Shown: positions 45,912 through 55,297, counted from the stretch's first letter. The stretch: 63,334 nt of DNA from Hyphomicrobiales bacterium (GCA_016792825.1 JAEUMI010000023.1:1-63334), one strand, 5' to 3'. Program-made: numbers and translations. The notes: generated by a model from the sequence alone, not told the origin.

Positions 45912-46826
45912 CTATTGCGTCATGGTGATTGGTGATTCAATGCTGAGGCAGAATTTTCTCGCCGTTTGGCCAAGCCTGGCTGTGAACAGCTCAATGCCAT
46001 CGCTGCACACAACCAGCGGGCTTGCGATATCATTTTCAAGCTTGATCACCTGTCCGGCATGAAGGCTCGTCACGCTATCAAGACTCATCTGGAATTCGGC
46101 AAGCACCGCCACAAGCTCCACTTCAATGGTTTCAACGCGATCCGAGATTTGTGTCCCCCATTCGGAAACCCTCAGTTCCTCTGGAGCATGCTGCCTTTCG
46201 TCCGCCGGGCGAAACTGCAGGGCAAGTTCTTCCGGCAGTTCGATGAGGAGTTCTCCGCTGTAGCCATGTATGTTGCAGAGGATTTTCACGGACACAAAGG
46301 GCTTTACAGGGGGATACTGCGGATCCTCGTTTGGATCCTGCGGCGGCACGGCAAGAAATTCTTTCAGGGCAGCATTTGGAAAGGCCGATGGTATTGCCCG
46401 CCCAACGGTCTTGAAGAACAGCTGGGTTATGGCCCGTTCGATCTTTGAGAAGGGGCGGGCTTGGGCATAGGCCGGCTCGTTTCCAACGCCTCCAAAAACC
46501 ACATCGCACAGGCCATAAATGACGGGCCTGTCTATGGTCACGCGAATGAGCTGTTTGAGTTCGCCGCAGACCAGTAGTTCCGAAAGGCACCAGTTTTCCT
46601 CAGCCTCCTGGGTCAATTGTGCTTCGGCCCGGCAAAATCCCTCGAAGCTGAAGCTCGGGGTTGCCGGGGCAATGCTCAGGAAATCTTTCGAAAGCGCGAG
46701 CGTGAAACGGCTGAAGGACTTTGGCAGAAGCGCCAAATTGTTTGTGGGCTTTTCCGCTTTTGCGCGAAGCGCCTCCAGGGAGAGGGGTTTTGCGGCCATT
46801 GAAGTTTCTAAACCGTCCATATCCAT
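45912..46826 (-). CDS. fliM: Flagellar motor switch protein FliM
   Basis: A 304-residue protein with a middle CheC-like domain and a C-terminal SpoA domain (V-E-T-I-E-V-E-L-V-A-V-L near residue 225). The N-terminal CheY-binding motif is not obvious, as in other divergent rhizobial FliM proteins. The ribosome site lies in the motA stop region. Followed by 108 bases to fliN. Confidence 0.85.
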   Translation of the reverse strand: MDMDGLETSMAAKPLSLEALRAKAEKPTNNLALLPKSFSRFTLALSKDFLSIAPATPSFSFEGFCRAEAQLTQEAEENWCLSELLVCGELKQLIRVTIDRPVIYGLCDVVFGGVGNEPAYAQARPFSKIERAITQLFFKTVGRAIPSAFPNAALKEFLAVPPQDPNEDPQYPPVKPFVSVKILCNIHGYSGELLIELPEELALQFRPADERQHAPEELRVSEWGTQISDRVETIEVELVAVLAEFQMSLDSVTSLHAGQVIKLENDIASPLVVCSDGIELFTARLGQTARKFCLSIESPITMTQ

Positions 46827-46831
46827 TTACC

Positions 46832-47704
46832 TCAAGCGGCACGCGCGGCAGCGCCGTGATTCATGGTTTCTTCCTCAACCTGATTGATCGTCGGCCTTTC
46901 ATAGGCAGAAATGGTCTTTCGGCCATGCTCCAGCGCCACCTGCGGCATGGCCCCATTCATGAATGCAAGCAGGGTCTGCTTGATGATCACATAGCGCCTC
47001 ACCTTCTTTTCCCGGACGGATTTTATCTTCGTGGCGAGTGGTCCAAAGAACCCATAGGAAAAAAAGATGCCCGCAAATGTGCCAACCAGAGCTGCGCCGA
47101 TCAAATGGCCCAGGACTTCCGGTGATTCGTTGAGTGCGCCCATCGCATGAATGACGCCTAGGACGGCTGCAACGATTCCCAGTGCTGGAAGGCCGTCGGA
47201 AATGCCGAGCATGGCATAGTAAACTTTCAGCTTGTCGCGGCCAATCGTCTGGATTTCCTCATCCATGAGGGCTTCAATTTCATGGGTGCGCGCGTTGCCA
47301 ATGACAATCAGGCGGGCATAGTCGCAGATGAAGTGCATCAGCGCATGATCCTTCAGAATCGCCGGATATCCCTTGAAAATGGCTGACTCTTCCGGATTGT
47401 CGACATGTGTTTCCATTTCCGTGCGCGACTTGGATCTCAGTTCCTTCATCAAACCGTAGAGGAGCGCCAGCAGATCGAGATACTCCTGAGGTTTGGGCGT
47501 AGCCTCCCGTATGGCCTCCATGATGCCGGTGCCCGTGTCCTTCACCACCTTCATGGGATTTGCGACGAAGAAGCTGCCGATGGCCGATCCCAGAATGATG
47601 ATGAATTCATAGGGCTGCCACAGAACGTAGAGATGGCCACCGAGGGCGACATATCCACCGAGAATGCTGCCTATGGTGAGAATGAGGCCAACTATGAAAG
47701 TCAA
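46832..47704 (-). CDS. motA: Flagellar motor stator protein MotA
   Basis: About 290 residues, the usual rhizobial length, with four membrane helices and the conserved [12 protein letters not shown] segment. No ATG is at the family N-terminus (T-F-I-V-G-L-I-L). A TTG at 47704 preceded by AAGGGG at eight-base spacing fits; a further upstream frame would add 55 unlikely residues. First gene of the minus-strand block. Confidence 0.92.
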   Translation of the reverse strand: MTFIVGLILTIGSILGGYVALGGHLYVLWQPYEFIIILGSAIGSFFVANPMKVVKDTGTGIMEAIREATPKPQEYLDLLALLYGLMKELRSKSRTEMETHVDNPEESAIFKGYPAILKDHALMHFICDYARLIVIGNARTHEIEALMDEEIQTIGRDKLKVYYAMLGISDGLPALGIVAAVLGVIHAMGALNESPEVLGHLIGAALVGTFAGIFFSYGFFGPLATKIKSVREKKVRRYVIIKQTLLAFMNGAMPQVALEHGRKTISAYERPTINQVEEETMNHGAAARAA

Positions 47705-47858
47705 CGCGGGAACCCCTTGATCTGACGTAAGAGGCGACTGCCAGCCTCCAGCCCAAGTTCCTATCGAATGAGACTTACCTGAAACTTGGCGCGGCCGGTA
47801 AGTTCCAGACAAGCTGTTCAATCGATCATGGGTTGCCGGATATTGAAAAGGCCGTTCA
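47705..47858. promoter_or_regulatory. Divergent promoter region between motA and the DUF1217-flgF-fliI block
   Basis: 154 bp separating two divergent flagellar operons, so promoters for both must lie here or nearby. No clear -35/-10 pair is recognised. It is a likely target for FtcR or another flagellar activator. Confidence 0.5.
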
Positions 47859-48644
47859 ATGCTGTCCACCGCCGCCAGTTACAAGTTGCTCACGCAAAAC
47901 ATCGATAAATCCCTGGCGCGGGTGCGCGCCGCCCCGGACGTGAACCGTGAAACCGATTACTACCTGGCCACGATCGGCAAGATTAAGACCATTGAAGACT
48001 TTCTCGCCAACGACCGTGTGTTTGCTTACGCCATGAAAGCATTCGGCTTGAAAGACATGATTTACGCCAAGGCCTTCGTAAAGAAGGTGCTTGCCGATGG
48101 AATCGATTCGGCAAACAGTTTCACCAATCAGCTCACCGACCCACGCTTCAAGGAGCTTGCAACCGCGTTCAACTTCAAGAGCCTGGGCACAACGACAACG
48201 ATATTCGAGCGGACTCAAAAGGGCGTCGTCGACAGGTTTCTTCAGGTTCAGCTGGAAGAACAGGCAGGCAGCTCAAATGAAGGCGTGAGACTGGCGCTAT
48301 ATTTCAGGCGCAAGGCGCCCGACATCACCAGCGCCTACAGCATTCTTGGTGATTCCGCCTTGTACAAGGTTGCACAGGTGGCCTTGGGACTAACCGCTTC
48401 GAGCAACGCTAGCAACCTCGACATGCAGGCCAAAATCATCGAGGACAAAATTGACCTGGAAAATCTTGACGATCCAGCGGTTCTGAACAAGTTCTTGACG
48501 CGTTTTACAACGCTCTGGGAAGTTCAAAATGGCACGGCTGCAGCCACCGCCCCTGCCCTGGCCATAATCCAGGGTGTTCAATCCATCACCAGCATGGAAA
48601 CCCTGACAAAAATTCAGTCTTTGCGGTTCAAGGGATTTAGCTGA
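47859..48644 (+). CDS. DUF1217 flagellar-associated protein
   Basis: A 261-residue protein of the DUF1217 type, found beside flgF in many rhizobia. N-terminal [10 protein letters not shown] and repeated helical segments such as [13 protein letters not shown] near residue 50 are characteristic; the C-terminus ends in S-L-R-F-K-G-F-S. Function unknown; possibly a rod-associated or exported protein. Its stop overlaps the flgF start by one base. Confidence 0.85.
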   Translation: MLSTAASYKLLTQNIDKSLARVRAAPDVNRETDYYLATIGKIKTIEDFLANDRVFAYAMKAFGLKDMIYAKAFVKKVLADGIDSANSFTNQLTDPRFKELATAFNFKSLGTTTTIFERTQKGVVDRFLQVQLEEQAGSSNEGVRLALYFRRKAPDITSAYSILGDSALYKVAQVALGLTASSNASNLDMQAKIIEDKIDLENLDDPAVLNKFLTRFTTLWEVQNGTAAATAPALAIIQGVQSITSMETLTKIQSLRFKGFS

Positions 48645-49366
48645 TGCAAACTGGGCTTTATGTAAACCTTTCAGGACAGGTTGCCCTCGAACGGCGGCTC
48701 GCCACGATTGCCAACAATGTTGCCAATGCGGGAACCGTGGGCTACCGCTCCGAAGAACTGAAATTTGACACGGTGCTGTCAATGGTGTCGGCCACTCCCA
48801 CCGCCTATTCCACTGCGGGGGAGTCATTTGTCTCCGAACGTTCCGGCGGCCTGAACAAGACTGGAAATCCCCTTGATGTGGCAATACAGGGCAAGGGGTG
48901 GCTCGCTATACAGACTCCCGCCGGAATTGCCTACACCCGGGACGGAAGGATGCAACTGCTCGAATCTGGCGAATTGCAGACATTGAATGGCTATCCGGTT
49001 CTTGACGCGGGAAATGCCCCCATCCTGCTCGACCCGGCCTCCGGGACGCCGAAGATCGCGCGCGATGGCATGATCACTCAGAACGGCAGGAATTTTGGCG
49101 CCCTGGGCCTGTTCACAATCGAAACTGCAAATGGCTTCACGCGCTACGAAAACTCCGCAATCTTGCCGGTCAACGCCGGAACGCCGGTTGTCTCCTTCGC
49201 GTCCGATGGCATTGTTCAGGGGTTTCTCGAAGAATCGAATGTAAACCCCGTAACAGAGATGACTGATTTGATAATGGTAACAAGGGCCTTTGATGGACTG
49301 CAGACGTCAGTTGAAGAAAGTTCGTCTTCGTTGAAGCGGGCCATCCAGGTTCTTGGTGGGGCTTAG
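48644..49366 (+). CDS. flgF: Proximal rod protein FlgF
   Basis: A 240-residue rod protein: N-N-V-A-N-A-G-T-V-G-Y-R near residue 25, G-K-G-W-L-A-I near residue 83, and E-E-S-N-V-N-P-V-T-E-M-T-D-L-I near the C-terminus. Coupled with DUF1217 and fliI. Confidence 0.94.
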   Translation: MQTGLYVNLSGQVALERRLATIANNVANAGTVGYRSEELKFDTVLSMVSATPTAYSTAGESFVSERSGGLNKTGNPLDVAIQGKGWLAIQTPAGIAYTRDGRMQLLESGELQTLNGYPVLDAGNAPILLDPASGTPKIARDGMITQNGRNFGALGLFTIETANGFTRYENSAILPVNAGTPVVSFASDGIVQGFLEESNVNPVTEMTDLIMVTRAFDGLQTSVEESSSSLKRAIQVLGGA

Positions 49367-49380
49367 GTGAACAGGTTCCG

Positions 49381-50724
49381 GTGAGCATCAGTCCCTCCCC
49401 TCCAGGCGGACTGGCAACCTTTGCTTCCCGCATTCACAGGCTTCAGAACAATGTTCCCTTGGCTGAGGCCATTGGCAAGGTGGTGGAAGCGACCGCCAGC
49501 GGATACCGGATTCATGGCCTCTCCAAGTTCGTGAGGCTCGGTTCCCTCGTCAAATTCCATTGCAGTGACCGCCCGGTGCTTGCCGAGGTGGTCCGGGTGG
49601 AACAGGAGACCGTTCTTGTCAGAACCTTCGACAATGGTTCCAGTATCAGCCTGACGACGCAAGCTTCTCCGGTTGGCAACCTCACCATAAGGCCTTGTCC
49701 AAGCTGGAAGGGGCGCATGATTGATGCCCTTGGCAGGCCGGTTGATGGCGGGGCGGAATTGCTCCAGGGCCAGGACTCGTTGTCAGTCGATAGCGCGCCG
49801 CCAAATGCCATGGTCCGCAAGCTGGTGCAATTGCCGATCAGAACTGGCGTCAGAGTAATTGATATCTTTACGCCTCTCTGCAAGGGCCAGCGTATTGGCA
49901 TTTTTGCCGGTTCTGGCGTTGGAAAATCAACACTTCTGTCGATGCTGTCGAGCGCGGCCGGCTTTGATACGGTCATTGTCATTCTGGTCGGCGAACGTGG
50001 ACGCGAAGTCCGGGAGTTCGCGGAATCGACGCTTGGCAGGGAAAAGCATCGGTTGGTATCGGTGGTGGCAACTGGCGACGAGAGTCCCATGATGCGTCGT
50101 CTGGCGCCGCGCACGGGGATGCGTCTTGCCGAATACTTCCGTGATCGGGGTGAAAATGTCCTGTTAATCATGGACTCCGTTACACGCTATGCCCATGCCT
50201 GCCGCGATGTTGCCCTCTCTGCTGGGGAAGCTCCCGTGGCGCGCGGCTTTCCGCCCAGCATCTTTAGCGACCTGCCCCAATTGCTCGAGCGGGCCGGCCC
50301 TGGCGCAGAGGGCACCGGCTATATTACCGGAATCTTTTCAGTTCTGGTCGACGGCGATGATCACAACGACCCCATAGCGGATGCCATTCGTGGAACCCTT
50401 GATGGCCATATCGTTCTAAGCCGGAACATTGCCGAACAGGGAAGATACCCGGCGGTAAACCTGCTCTCGTCCATTTCCCGCCTTGCGCAGCTTGTCTGGA
50501 CGCCGGAACAGCGCAAGCTGGTGCGCATGCTTTTGGCCCTGATTGCGCGCTTTGAAGACTCCCGCGACCTGAGATCCATGGGCGGATACCAGGCCGGTGG
50601 TGATCTTGAACTGGACAAGGCATTGGCCGTTGTCCCGAAGCTCTATCAGGCACTGGCCCAAACCCCTGAATCGCCCGTGAGCCTGGATCCTTTCGCCGAG
50701 GTAGCGGCTCAGCTCTCGGAATAA
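49381..50724 (+). CDS. fliI: Flagellar export ATPase FliI
   Basis: A 447-residue F1-beta-like ATPase. Walker A G-S-G-V-G-K-S-T at residues 177-184, the R-E-V-R-E-F segment, Walker B L-L-I-M-D-S near residue 260. It energises export with FliH and FliJ. GTG start with AGG upstream; 14 bases after flgF. Confidence 0.96.
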   Translation: MSISPSPPGGLATFASRIHRLQNNVPLAEAIGKVVEATASGYRIHGLSKFVRLGSLVKFHCSDRPVLAEVVRVEQETVLVRTFDNGSSISLTTQASPVGNLTIRPCPSWKGRMIDALGRPVDGGAELLQGQDSLSVDSAPPNAMVRKLVQLPIRTGVRVIDIFTPLCKGQRIGIFAGSGVGKSTLLSMLSSAAGFDTVIVILVGERGREVREFAESTLGREKHRLVSVVATGDESPMMRRLAPRTGMRLAEYFRDRGENVLLIMDSVTRYAHACRDVALSAGEAPVARGFPPSIFSDLPQLLERAGPGAEGTGYITGIFSVLVDGDDHNDPIADAIRGTLDGHIVLSRNIAEQGRYPAVNLLSSISRLAQLVWTPEQRKLVRMLLALIARFEDSRDLRSMGGYQAGGDLELDKALAVVPKLYQALAQTPESPVSLDPFAEVAAQLSE

Positions 50725-50756
50725 GAATGAGGACTCCGCTGCAATCCGTTTGCTGC

Positions 50757-51539
50757 TTATGCAGCTTCCACAAAGTCTGGCGCAGTCGGAAAGCCTAGGC
50801 CTGCAGCAGCGATGCCGGCATAATCAGCATCAACCTCAACGGTCACCGCATTTGCCTGGGCTGCTTCGTTCGGCCCGACCAGCTGATAGCCAAGGTAGCG
50901 CTTGGTATCGATCGGATCGTAACCCAAAGCGTGCTTGAGCTTCTTGCGCAGCTTGCTGATATGGCTTTCCACCACGCTTTCCTCCACCTCTTCATCGAAA
51001 AGGCCATAGACCGCGTTGAATATCAGCGACCGGTTAACCCGCCGCATGCGGTTGGCAGCGAGATATTCCAGGATACGGCGCTCCCGGCGCGGCAACATCA
51101 AAACCTGGCCCTGGATTTCAGGGTCGCGGCCATCGAAATAGATTTTCAGTTGGCCAAAATCCGATTGCCGGGGAGCTGCACAGATCCGGCGCTTGATTGC
51201 GCCCATTCTGGCTATGAACTCGCGCGCGTGAATGGGCTTGCGAACAACGTCGTCAGCGCCCGTTGAAAACAGGTTCAGGGTAGATTCCAGCCCGGTCGTC
51301 TCGTTAACGGCAATAACCGGTATGGTGGACCGGAGTTTTACCGCGCTGATCACCCGCTCGCGATCCGGGAAACTGCCAATAATGATTGTCTCAACTGCGG
51401 CGAGATCATGCTGCGCTGCCGAGTGAAACCAGCCATCGAATTCGATGTGATTGAAGCCCGTGGTTGAAAGGCCTTCCCGGCCAAGACTGGCGCAATAGGC
51501 TTCCGTAACCTCTACCCGCTCGTCCACAATAATGATCAT
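50757..51539 (-). CDS. ftcR: Flagellar transcriptional regulator FtcR (atypical response regulator)
   Basis: A 260-residue OmpR-type regulator, the FtcR/Rem activator of flagellar genes in Brucella and Sinorhizobium. N-terminal receiver-like domain (1-115), C-terminal winged helix (about 125-225, R-R-E-R-R-I-L-E-Y-L and V-E-S-H-I-S-K-L-R-K-K-L). After beta-3 (I-I-I-G-S at 52-56) the phospho-accepting Asp is replaced by Gly/Ser, although the K-P pair is kept, so it probably does not work by phosphorylation. Convergent with fliI; long AT-rich upstream region. Confidence 0.93.
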   Translation of the reverse strand: MIIIVDERVEVTEAYCASLGREGLSTTGFNHIEFDGWFHSAAQHDLAAVETIIIGSFPDRERVISAVKLRSTIPVIAVNETTGLESTLNLFSTGADDVVRKPIHAREFIARMGAIKRRICAAPRQSDFGQLKIYFDGRDPEIQGQVLMLPRRERRILEYLAANRMRRVNRSLIFNAVYGLFDEEVEESVVESHISKLRKKLKHALGYDPIDTKRYLGYQLVGPNEAAQANAVTVEVDADYAGIAAAGLGFPTAPDFVEAA

Positions 51540-51763
51540 TTTTGCCCCTTGATTCCAAAATAGGTTTTTTTGCCTCTAACTTACGCAAGTAAAACGCATT
51601 CTCTCGGGGCCTAGCATTCGTTTAATTAGGGTTAACAAAGGGTTAAGATTTCCTTAAACACTTGGAAATTCTGAATATATCGCAGGATATAACAAATATA
51701 GTCGTAGAATATATTATATCTAAGTGGATCATTACACCACATGCACCAAAACTATAGTTAATA

Positions 51764-51794
51764 TAGATATGTACACCACGTGTAGATATATCTA
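51764..51794. promoter_or_regulatory. Imperfect inverted repeat around CACGTG
   Basis: TAGATAT...TACAC-CAC-GTGTA...ATATCTA, centred on CACGTG (51777-51782), within the AT-rich region. A second ACACCAC motif is at 51734-51740. Suggests a regulator site; the protein is unknown. Confidence 0.45.
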
Positions 51795-52206
51795 CTTACC
51801 GAACTATGTCGTGCCCTTGCCCTGCTGCATGCGACAAATGGCCCACCGGCAGGATCAAATGAGGTTGCAGATAAAATTTTTGCGCAATGCGCTATCGCGC
51901 CCTCCGCAACGCAGCGGATTTGACGCCATCACACGCTGGCACGCGCGCCTGTCAAAGCGAAAAACCTGATTGCAAAAAAAGAGGCGAACAGCAGGTATTT
52001 GCTGTCGCCCGACGACCCGCGATTTGATTCTTGTCTTGGCTTTGAAATGTGATTTCAGTTGGCGGTGTCATTTTCCCGCAATGTCAAATTGCAAAACATG
52101 TGGCTGGCTAAAACCGCAGATGAGTTGTCACACGCATTTTATTTTTCCCCAATAGTCTGCTCTCCGGAATGAATAACACTTTACATTATCTGCAGCTGAA
52201 TTGTAG

Positions 52207-52212
52207 TATAAT
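52207..52212 (+). promoter_or_regulatory. Probable -10 element
   Basis: A consensus TATAAT 36 bases before the short ORF at 52248 and in the same direction as the LuxR-type gene. No good -35 at 17-base spacing; TTTACA at 52180-52185 is too far at 21 bases. Confidence 0.45.
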
Positions 52213-52247
52213 AGACAAATCGCGGGTTCTAGCCGGGGGGCAAGATC

Positions 52248-52361
52248 ATGCAATCAAACCGACCTGAAGTATTGCACGCGCCGGATACGGCCGCCACCTG
52301 GATCCGAGGTGAACGAGTCTTTGAGAAACCAGGAACGGCGCCGTGGAAAAACCATCTCTGA
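52248..52361 (+). CDS. Possible 37-residue ORF overlapping the LuxR-type gene
   Basis: ATG after a GGGGGG stretch, 37 codons, stop at 52359-52361. It overlaps the GTG start of the LuxR-HTH gene by 19 bases. No homology recognised. It may be an upstream regulatory ORF that couples translation, or merely chance. Confidence 0.3.
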   Translation: MQSNRPEVLHAPDTAATWIRGERVFEKPGTAPWKNHL

Positions 52362-52543
52362 CTGAACGTGAGCTTGAATGCCTCAAATGGAGTGCTCAAG
52401 GAAAAACCTACGAAGATATCGGAATGCTTTTGGGCATCAGTACGCGCACGGTGAGGTTTTTTCTCGAAAACGCAAGGCACAAACTGGGAAGCCATAATAC
52501 GACCCATGCCGTCGCCGCGGCAATGCTGCATGGTCTGATTTAA
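52343..52543 (+). CDS. LuxR-type HTH-only protein
   Basis: A 66-residue protein consisting of just the GerE/LuxR DNA-binding domain: L-T-E-R-E-L-E-C-L-K-W near residue 6, G-K-T-Y-E-D-I-G, S-T-R-T-V-R-F-F-L-E-N-A, and the H-A-V-A-A-A tail. It resembles the C-terminal domain of quorum-sensing LuxR proteins, but the autoinducer-binding domain is missing. GTG start with AGGAA upstream. It could be a constitutive binder or a modulator of full LuxR proteins; or a gene remnant. Confidence 0.7.
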   Translation: MEKPSLTERELECLKWSAQGKTYEDIGMLLGISTRTVRFFLENARHKLGSHNTTHAVAAAMLHGLI

Positions 52544-52840
52544 TTTGCGCCCGACCTGCCAAATATGGCAGTACCGCGCAGAATTGCTCACGGTAACATC
52601 TGAGGATCAGTTGCGTGAGAACCGCCGATCAAGTTGGTGAGCGGACCGGCCGTCAGAACTGTGTGAGTAGCTTCAAGCACACGTAAGTTGCGTAATTCAT
52701 CAGAAATTTGACCTTCTCGACTCGAAAAAGTCATTCAACGGGAACGGATTTCTGCCTGATTCCAGGCCTAGCGCGACTATGGCGGTTTCGCCCAAGAGTA
52801 CACAAAAATACCAAATGAATTGAGGGGGCTAGTTAAGAAA
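52544..52840. other. Intergenic region with a small inverted repeat
   Basis: About 300 bp without a gene. CTGCCA-AATA-TGGCAG (52556-52571) lies 13 bases after the LuxR-type stop and could be a hairpin or operator. Nothing else is recognised apart from presumed merR regulatory sequence. Confidence 0.45.
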
Positions 52841-53263
52841 ATGGATGGACCAGCAAGGGCGGTAATCCCGGTCGAATTTGAGAAGAATCAGCAACGTCGT
52901 GAAGAAGCCCATTTGGGCGGCTTCATGTTTATTGGCGAACTGGCGGCGGAAACCGGCGTTGATCCGAAAACCATTCGGTTCTACGAGCGTGAGGGGCTCC
53001 TCTCCCCGCCACGCCATGGGCGATTCAGGACATATATGGCTTCCGATGTCCGTCGCCTCAAAGACGTCTTGATGATGCGCCGCCTGGGGATTGGCATAGC
53101 CAATATCCGTAAAATGTTTGAAACAAACCCGGAAATCACGAACAGCCAGCAGACCATAAGCCTGTTGCTCAGTCATCTGGAGGCACTCCGAACCCGGCAG
53201 GCTGAAGTGGCAAAGCAGCTTGAGGACACCTCGGCAATGCTGAGGCACTATTCCAGCCAATAG
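52841..53263 (+). CDS. MerR family transcriptional regulator
   Basis: About 140 residues. N-terminal winged helix from the F-I-G-E-L-A-A-E-T-G segment with the R-F-Y-E-R-E-G-L-L turn, then a long coiled-coil helix (L-S-H-L-E-A-L-R-T-R-Q-A-E). No Cys pair of metal sensors. ATG 52841 is one choice; ATG 52925 (M-F-I-G-E-L) gives the usual MerR N-terminus. Effector and targets unknown. Confidence 0.85.
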   Translation: MDGPARAVIPVEFEKNQQRREEAHLGGFMFIGELAAETGVDPKTIRFYEREGLLSPPRHGRFRTYMASDVRRLKDVLMMRRLGIGIANIRKMFETNPEITNSQQTISLLLSHLEALRTRQAEVAKQLEDTSAMLRHYSSQ

Positions 53264-53432
53264 CTCCCGCCCCCGCATAACTCTGGTCGTTCCATTAACT
53301 GCCAGTGGTGACGTGGTTTGTGCCATTTTGGCACGCTGAAGGACGCAAAAGCCCGCTTAAGAATTGCAAGGGAGCGCAGGTAACGCTGGCATAGCCCTTG
53401 CAAAGTTCCGTATCAAAAAGGAGATCGGAACA

Positions 53433-53633
53433 ATGGTTTACTGGCGCGGCCAGCCGCTTGACAATCTCACGCGAAGCGATCTGGAGCGTGCAGCCCATGA
53501 TGCAATCGAGGAACTTATGGGGCTTCGCGACAATCATGATCAGCGACCGGCCCCTGAGATCGTGGTAGTAAGCTTCGTGCTCGGCGCGGCATTGTCCGCA
53601 ATTGCAGTGCTTGTGGGCGTTCTGCTGCACTGA
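53433..53633 (+). CDS. Small membrane protein
   Basis: A 66-residue protein starting M-V-Y-W-R-G-Q-P-L-D, with a charged helix (about 12-40) and a C-terminal hydrophobic helix (about 43-65). AAGGAG precedes the ATG well. Family not recognised. Unrelated codon context to the MerR gene; the role is unknown. Confidence 0.6.
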   Translation: MVYWRGQPLDNLTRSDLERAAHDAIEELMGLRDNHDQRPAPEIVVVSFVLGAALSAIAVLVGVLLH

Positions 53634-53663
53634 AAACCGGTGGATAACTTCTCTGCTTTCACC

Positions 53664-54167
53664 CTATCTTCCAGGGATCGTCCCGGCTTCTGATATTTCA
53701 GACGAAGTTGTAACTACAATCCACCTGCCACCTCGCCGTTCAAAGCGCTGCACAGTTCCAATCCCTGGGATAAACGCCCCAACTTCCACCGGCAGGGTGA
53801 CAACCGAACGGCCATTTGAAATATCCACTAAAGCGATATTCTGGACAACAGAGCGCAATTTATAGTTGAGATACTGATCTGACTCGAAAAGTTCAGATGC
53901 GGCACGATCGGCGGTCCTGCCCGCCCCGTCATCTTTTCTAATCGAGCCCGTCACAATGGGATCAAGGGTGTCATATTGGCCCAGCTTGGTTCGAGACGTG
54001 TCAAAAGGCTCAAGTGCCACGCTGACCGTCGTGATTGTGTTGGTTCCATCCGGCGGGCCGTACAAAACCATATAGCCGGCGAAAGAGGCCGAGAAGAAGG
54101 CCAGCACGACCGATGCCACGTTTAACGCAATGTCGCTTGCCGTAAGGCTTGGTCCTTCTTTGGTCAT
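53664..54167 (-). CDS. Unknown membrane-anchored protein
   Basis: A 167-residue protein with one N-terminal membrane helix (about 13-35) and a hydrophilic, probably periplasmic C-terminal domain rich in Thr, Ser and Val (V-T-L-P-V-E-V-G-A-F-I-P-G near residue 121). Not recognised. It lies 45 bases after the diguanylate cyclase gene in the same direction, so it could be its partner. Confidence 0.6.
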   Translation of the reverse strand: MTKEGPSLTASDIALNVASVVLAFFSASFAGYMVLYGPPDGTNTITTVSVALEPFDTSRTKLGQYDTLDPIVTGSIRKDDGAGRTADRAASELFESDQYLNYKLRSVVQNIALVDISNGRSVVTLPVEVGAFIPGIGTVQRFERRGGRWIVVTTSSEISEAGTIPGR

Positions 54168-54211
54168 GACATATGGTCCTCACAAAATCGCCTGGCAGTC
54201 AGCACCAGCCG

Positions 54212-55279
54212 TCAACTTGCCACCCGGTTGCGTCCTGCAAGCTTTGCTTCGTAAAGCTTGCTATCGGCACGGCCGATAAAGGCATCTTTGCTTTCGCCCA
54301 GTTGCAACTGGGCAACTCCGAAAGATGCCGTAATGGTGCCTACGGGCTCATTGCGTTTGCTGACAAACCATTTCTGAATTTCAAGTTGGTGTCTAATCTG
54401 CATGGCAAGTTTGAGCGCGTTTTCCAGGGAGGTTTGCGGCAGGATCAATGCAAACTCCTCGCCGCCGAACCGGGCCACGAAGTCACGGCCCTTCACGTTT
54501 TTGGAAATTGTGTTCGACACCAGCCGCAGGATCTCGTCACCTATGAGGTGGCCAAAGCTGTCATTGACTTTCTTGAAGTGATCGACGTCAGCCAGTATGA
54601 GGCAGGTCGGTGTGTTGCTCTTGATTGCCGTTTCGACCTGGAGTTCGAGCATATGATCGAAGGCGCGCCGGTTCCACAGAGACGTGAGCGGATCGCGCAT
54701 TCCTGTTTCTTCTGCCACCTCAAGATTCTCCCGCAGGTTTTCAATTTGCTGATGAGACTCGTTGAGATTGGTTTGCAGGTCATTCGTCTCCTTGCGCATC
54801 TTGTTGTTTTCCGTAATCAGAAAACCGATTGCAACCCGAAGCTGCTCAGGAGAAGTGAGTTCGATGAGGTTTCGCCCGGCATTTTCCAATGACGCTGAAT
54901 ACAGCCGGCTGGCTTCAGAGTGGCTTTTTAACAGTGCAATAATGCGGTCGAGATTGGCGGAAACCTCCCGCTCGATCTCCTGGGCCATTGAACCCGGCTG
55001 AGCGATTTTCTCCGCAATCTGCGCCATGCTGTCTTCAATTGTAGGGGCTTCCGGGAGCATCAGCGTCACCAGGTTGAGGCAGGTGAGGCCGATAATGCAT
55101 CCAAAAACAATCAGATTCTGCGATTCCGTGCCGCCATTTTCCGCTGCGGCTCCCAGGAGTTCAGGCGCGATCCGGTTGATCCACAGCGGCCATATAATCA
55201 GGGATGCAGCGAAGAGACCGAGACCCACTGCGGAGAATACAATCAAGGGACGCAGCTTTTCAGTGTGGTCGGGGTTCAT
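54212..55279 (-). CDS. Membrane diguanylate cyclase (GGEEF)
   Basis: About 355 residues. Two N-terminal membrane helices (about 10-35 and 54-75), a coiled coil (about 150-190) and a GGDEF domain with intact G-G-E-E-F at 272-276, so it should make cyclic di-GMP. The inhibitory I-site position reads K-G-R-D (263-266) in place of R-x-x-D, so product inhibition may be weak. ATG 55279 is used; 55297 is possible. No ribosome site is clear. Confidence 0.88.
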   Translation of the reverse strand: MNPDHTEKLRPLIVFSAVGLGLFAASLIIWPLWINRIAPELLGAAAENGGTESQNLIVFGCIIGLTCLNLVTLMLPEAPTIEDSMAQIAEKIAQPGSMAQEIEREVSANLDRIIALLKSHSEASRLYSASLENAGRNLIELTSPEQLRVAIGFLITENNKMRKETNDLQTNLNESHQQIENLRENLEVAEETGMRDPLTSLWNRRAFDHMLELQVETAIKSNTPTCLILADVDHFKKVNDSFGHLIGDEILRLVSNTISKNVKGRDFVARFGGEEFALILPQTSLENALKLAMQIRHQLEIQKWFVSKRNEPVGTITASFGVAQLQLGESKDAFIGRADSKLYEAKLAGRNRVAS

Positions 55280-55297
55280 TTGCGGGGGCCCATCCAA

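Larger units (their letters stand above)
51540..52247. other. Long non-coding AT-rich region upstream of ftcR
   Basis: About 700 bp without a convincing gene. Bases 51600-51800 are far richer in A and T than their surroundings, with many TATA-type steps. A plus-strand frame at 51724-51969 has no ribosome site or family resemblance. The region should hold the ftcR promoter and binding sites. Confidence 0.6.

Noticed and set aside
15600..51539. Flagellar cluster as a horizontally acquired or novel secretion system
   Set aside because: Gene set and order match rhizobial flagellar clusters, and composition is like the rest of the window.
51724..51969. 81-codon plus-strand frame in the AT-rich region
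   Set aside because: No ribosome site, odd composition and no motif.
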